Shown: positions 7,264-8,989 of the stretch, piece by piece
How positions within the stretch are numbered: the stretch's first letter is position 1
How the letters are laid out: each line of letters starts with the position of its first letter
Origin: Chloroflexota bacterium
GTDB lineage: Bacteria; Chloroflexota; Dormibacteria; Dormibacterales; Dormibacteraceae
Direction of reading: 5' to 3'
Assembly: GCA_003446775.1 (NCBI GenBank)
Contig: DMCH01000069.1
Coordinates: 22,562-31,550 of the forward strand
DNA: 8,989 nucleotides
The notes under the pieces: generated by a model
Seen by the model: only the letters and a program-made list of their open reading frames with translations
What the model was told of the DNA's origin: nothing
Databases searched by the model: none
Made by a program: the position numbers and the translations under genes

Positions 7264-7679
7264 CCGCGTTCAACCTCGACGGCGTTGTTCTCGGTCTCTT
7301 TCAAGCGGACCCTTTCCAGCCGAGCGGACGGGAGCCTGCCCTCCAGGCGGCGCCAGATTGCCAGAGCTACATTTTCGGTGGTGGGCAGACAACCCTCGAG
7401 CCAAGGTACATCGCGGTTTAGATGGCGATGGTCGACGTCATGGATGACGAGGTCCTTCACGATCCGGTCGACCTCCCTCAAATTGATCACCATGCCGGTG
7501 TCCTCGTCCACAGATCCGCTCACGCTCACCTCGAGCTCGTAGTTATGGCCGTGGTCCCCGGCACATGCCCCGAATACCTCGCGATTGCGGGCGTCGTCCC
7601 ACTCTGGCTTGGCAAGGATGTGACCTGCTGCAAAGGTCAATCTTCTGGTCACGTTGATGCGCGGCTGGCTCATATGCAT
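7260..7679 (-). CDS. 6-pyruvoyl-tetrahydropterin synthase / QueD family protein
   Basis: This 139-residue enzyme should act on dihydroneopterin triphosphate, the FolE product. Zinc ligands are His20 (FAAGH), His43 and His45 (HGHNY). Catalytic Cys39, the Asp83-His84 pair and Glu128 (LKETENN) are all present. Several segments (TGMVINL, TTENVALAIW, ETENNAV) closely recall animal PTPS. However, Cys39 is three residues before HGH, the spacing usual for QueD (CPH4 synthase), whereas human PTPS has five. It is not the PTPS-III type, which has Glu in place of Cys. The product could thus be 6-pyruvoyl- or 6-carboxy-tetrahydropterin. Start: the N-terminus reads M-H-M-S, so ATG at 7679 or 7673 are both possible. 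Neither has a Shine-Dalgarno, so a leaderless mRNA is likely. An upstream extension to 7865 is antisense and rejected. It is the first gene of the operon. Confidence 0.92.
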   Translation of the reverse strand: MHMSQPRINVTRRLTFAAGHILAKPEWDDARNREVFGACAGDHGHNYELEVSVSGSVDEDTGMVINLREVDRIVKDLVIHDVDHRHLNRDVPWLEGCLPTTENVALAIWRRLEGRLPSARLERVRLKETENNAVEVERG

Positions 7680-7682
7680 ATG
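7671..7682. repeat. 12-bp perfect palindrome CATATGCATATG over the PTPS-like gene start
   Basis: The sequence is its own reverse complement over 12 bp and contains both candidate ATG codons of the PTPS-like gene. It lies at the edge of a 20-bp divergent gap. It might be a regulator-binding site, or a chance result of the Met-His-Met codons. Confidence 0.45.
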
Positions 7683-7699
7683 GGTTAATCGATCTAGAA
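7680..7699. promoter_or_regulatory. Very short divergent intergenic region (pterin operon / methyltransferase)
   Basis: Only 20 bp separate the divergent start codons at 7679 and 7700, and neither gene has a Shine-Dalgarno site. Promoters must extend into the opposite coding regions, and leaderless transcription is likely in one or both directions. I see no convincing -35/-10 pair. The gap is AT-richer than its surroundings. The regulatory role is inferred from arrangement. Confidence 0.35.
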
Positions 7700-8401
7700 G
7701 TGGATTACTTCCAAGCTGCTTCCACCGCTCCGCCCGGCTGGCACCGCTACAGCCTCGATGATGTGGCTCGGTTGCCAACCCAGTACCTGGCTGCGATTCC
7801 CGCCGGTGAACGAGAAGCGGCCGCCCACGGTAATGCCGAGGCGGCCCAGCGGCTCCGTCGCGCACTGTTCTGGCCGATGGTATACGAGCTCGAACCGGAG
7901 CTCTGGGACGCCGTCGGCCAGGCCGAGCCGATTCATCCGGGCGTCCTTGCGAAGCTCGAGATCGATGGGCGGCGGGTTCTCGAGGTGGCCGCGGGCAGCG
8001 GCCGGCTCACCGTGTACCTCTGCCCGCGAGCGGCTGAGCTCGTCTGCGTAGAACCCTCCTCCGGGCTGCGACGCATTCTCGTCAGCCGATGCCCGAGTGC
8101 CGATATACGCGCTGGATTCTTCATTGCACTCCCGATTGTGGACGGTTGGGCTGAGCTGACCGTGTCTTGCGCCAGCATTCAACCCGATCCTGGCGTAGTC
8201 CTTGAACTCGAGCGGGCGACTGCGCGTGGCGGCGTTCTAGCGCTGATCAGCCCTGAAAGTCCAGATTGGTTCGAGGCGCGCGGGTGGGAGCGGCTCAGCT
8301 TCGACCCGACGGACGTCGCTATCAACCCGCACGACCCCGAGCTCGAAGCGATCTTTGGACCACTCGACCCGCCTCATGAGCTTCTGTGGCGCCACCGATG
8401 A
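7700..8401 (+). CDS. Class I SAM-dependent methyltransferase
   Basis: This 233-residue protein has a Rossmann methyltransferase core: motif I VLEVAAGSGRL (residues 93-103), an acidic residue at the end of strand 2 (Glu118, CVEPS) and a later strand after RATARGGVLALISPE. The first 90 residues form an extra N-terminal region (ALFWPMVYELEPELWD) that probably helps form the substrate pocket; the sequence gives no substrate. The start is the GTG at 7700; no other in-frame start exists nearby upstream, and no ribosome-binding site is visible. It diverges from the pterin operon across 20 bp, so shared regulation and a role in modifying the pterin product are possible but unproven. It could equally be an unrelated small-molecule methyltransferase. 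Confidence 0.85.
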   Translation: MDYFQAASTAPPGWHRYSLDDVARLPTQYLAAIPAGEREAAAHGNAEAAQRLRRALFWPMVYELEPELWDAVGQAEPIHPGVLAKLEIDGRRVLEVAAGSGRLTVYLCPRAAELVCVEPSSGLRRILVSRCPSADIRAGFFIALPIVDGWAELTVSCASIQPDPGVVLELERATARGGVLALISPESPDWFEARGWERLSFDPTDVAINPHDPELEAIFGPLDPPHELLWRHR

Positions 8402-8484
8402 CTTCCCTCGCGTTGCGCCTTCGGTGACGGCGGGTTTCACTTATCGCCAGCGGTGCTGTAGCGAACAGACCTCCTGTGAAATTT

Positions 8485-8640
8485 CTAGCGCGCCGAGCGG
8501 CCGCGGACGAAACCAAACAGCCAGAGCACGACCAGCACGATGATTGCTATCCAGATCAGATTGACCAGGCCCGCAGTCGCGTGGAACAGCAACCAGAGCA
8601 CAAAGAGAATGACCGCAAGTACAAGCAACGCGTGGATCAT
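8485..8640 (-). CDS. Small hydrophobic membrane protein (51 aa)
   Basis: This small gene runs from ATG at 8640 to TAG at 8485-8487. The product is almost entirely hydrophobic, with two membrane-spanning segments (about residues 3-19 and 24-42) and a short basic tail (VRGRSAR). A strong Shine-Dalgarno (AGGAGGT on the minus strand, bases 8647-8653) lies 6 nt before the ATG and supports it as real. The style resembles the short lmo0937/DUF5670-like hydrophobic membrane proteins common in Gram-positive and related bacteria, often linked to stress; that family link is only a resemblance. It follows the zinc-finger gene by 42 bp on the same strand and is probably cotranscribed with it. Confidence 0.75.
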   Translation of the reverse strand: MIHALLVLAVILFVLWLLFHATAGLVNLIWIAIIVLVVLWLFGFVRGRSAR

Positions 8641-8646
8641 CTCGAC

Positions 8647-8653
8647 ACCTCCT
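8647..8653 (-). promoter_or_regulatory. Strong Shine-Dalgarno site of the 51-aa membrane protein
   Basis: AGGAGGT on the minus strand, 6 nt before the ATG at 8640. It decides in favour of this small gene, since most other genes in the window lack such a site. Confidence 0.75.
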
Positions 8654-8682
8654 GGGCGCCCCGACGAACTCTCGGTAAGTCG

Positions 8683-8850
8683 CTAATGCGTCGCCTCTGG
8701 GATTTCGCTTGCCGCGGACTCTTCCGGAGTGTCCCCGATTGGGTCCGGCCTCTCGGGAGTGTCAACCACGCCCGTAGCATGCGATTGCTCCTTGTGCTTC
8801 TGTAGATCTTCTGAGTTTTCGACGTCTTGGCCGCATATGTCGCACTCCAT
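8683..8850 (-). CDS. Small C2H2-type zinc-finger protein (55 aa)
   Basis: The protein starts MECDICG and contains one classical finger: Cys3 and Cys6, then His19 and His24, giving Cx2Cx12Hx4H. This is followed by an acidic, Pro/Ser/Thr-rich, probably disordered tail. The ATG at 8850 was chosen because AAGGAGGT (8855-8862) sits at ideal distance; a longer frame starting at 8883 would pass through that site and is unlikely. Single-finger proteins of this kind may bind nucleic acid or a protein partner, but one finger alone rarely gives specific DNA binding. Function is unknown. It is probably in one transcript with the small membrane protein downstream. Confidence 0.8.
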   Translation of the reverse strand: MECDICGQDVENSEDLQKHKEQSHATGVVDTPERPDPIGDTPEESAASEIPEATH

Positions 8851-8854
8851 GATT

Positions 8855-8862
8855 ACCTCCTT
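8855..8862 (-). promoter_or_regulatory. Strong Shine-Dalgarno site of the zinc-finger gene
   Basis: AAGGAGGT on the minus strand, separated by 4 nt from the ATG at 8850. It fixes the start at 8850 rather than 8883. Confidence 0.8.
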
Positions 8863-8886
8863 CGCGAAGAGACGACTGGCCAAGCC

Positions 8887-8916
8887 GAAGGGGCGGTCTT
8901 ACGACGGCACCCCTTC
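8887..8916. repeat. Inverted repeat upstream of the zinc-finger gene (GAAGGGG...CCCCTTC)
   Basis: A perfect 7-bp inverted repeat (8887-8893 and 8910-8916) with a 16-nt spacer lies 36 bp upstream of the zinc-finger start. It could be a leader hairpin or an operator. The remaining bases 8917-8989 show no gene and no convincing promoter. Confidence 0.4.
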
Positions 8917-8989
8917 CGCCTGACAGGATCACCATCGCCGATAGGCCATAACAAAAGCAGCAACCTTGCGCTCCGGACCGTTGGAACCG

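Noticed and set aside
6673..7679. Reading folE plus the PTPS-like gene as a queuosine or folate operon.
   Set aside because: No queC, queE, folB, folK or folP is present, the PTPS-like protein lacks the PTPS-III glutamate, and the operon continues into a glycosyltransferase. QueD activity itself is not excluded.
7680..8182. Minus-strand open frames opposite the methyltransferase, including an N-terminal extension of the PTPS-like gene.
   Set aside because: They are antisense to the methyltransferase, which has a clear SAM-binding motif, and they show no family features.
8402..8484. A terminator or further small gene between the methyltransferase and the small membrane protein.
   Set aside because: An AGGAGGT-like site occurs on the minus strand but no usable start codon follows, and only weak 4-bp stems are found.
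8476..8805. Plus-strand 109-codon frame.
   Set aside because: It is the antisense of two minus-strand small genes with strong ribosome-binding sites; its product is low-complexity and resembles nothing known.

Overview
The window is GC-rich (clearly above 60% by eye) and bacterial. Genes are packed tightly, starts are often GTG or TTG and may include one CTG, and many genes have no Shine-Dalgarno site. The Tat lipoprotein, the small hydrophobic protein and the general gene repertoire would fit a soil-type Chloroflexota or Actinomycetota relative. This placement is an impression from protein style, not a marker-based assignment. Bases 4-36 are an untrimmed Illumina Nextera/Tn5 adapter, so the left edge is a library or assembly end and real DNA starts at about base 37.

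Bases 39-3814 look like a carbohydrate or sugar-acid uptake and oxidation module. A complete Tat-exported lipoprotein solute-binding protein (minus strand) is divergent, across an 81-bp gap, from a homoserine-dehydrogenase-like NAD(P) oxidoreductase with a C-terminal SAF domain. That gene is followed by an aldo/keto reductase on the same strand. No permease or ATPase is visible; they may lie beyond the truncated left end.

Bases 3824-7679 hold a five-gene minus-strand operon, transcribed from right to left: a 6-pyruvoyl-tetrahydropterin synthase/QueD-family protein, GTP cyclohydrolase I (folE), a GT4-type glycosyltransferase, a compact short-chain dehydrogenase/reductase, and a ferredoxin-reductase-like FAD protein. 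The first three junctions are 4-nt stop/start overlaps (ATGA, CTGA, TTGA) and the last gap is 4 bp, so translation is probably coupled throughout. GTP cyclohydrolase, a PTPS-like enzyme and an SDR are the classical set for a tetrahydrobiopterin-type pterin. A glycosyltransferase inside the set suggests that the product is a glycosylated pterin, as known in cyanobacteria and green sulfur bacteria. This is the most interesting part of the window. A class I methyltransferase diverges from the operon across only 20 bp.

Bases 8402-8989 carry two small minus-strand genes with strong ribosome-binding sites: a 55-residue protein with one classical C2H2 zinc finger and a 51-residue hydrophobic membrane protein. 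No RNA gene, insertion sequence or CRISPR array was seen. No stretch longer than 300 bases lacks a gene.
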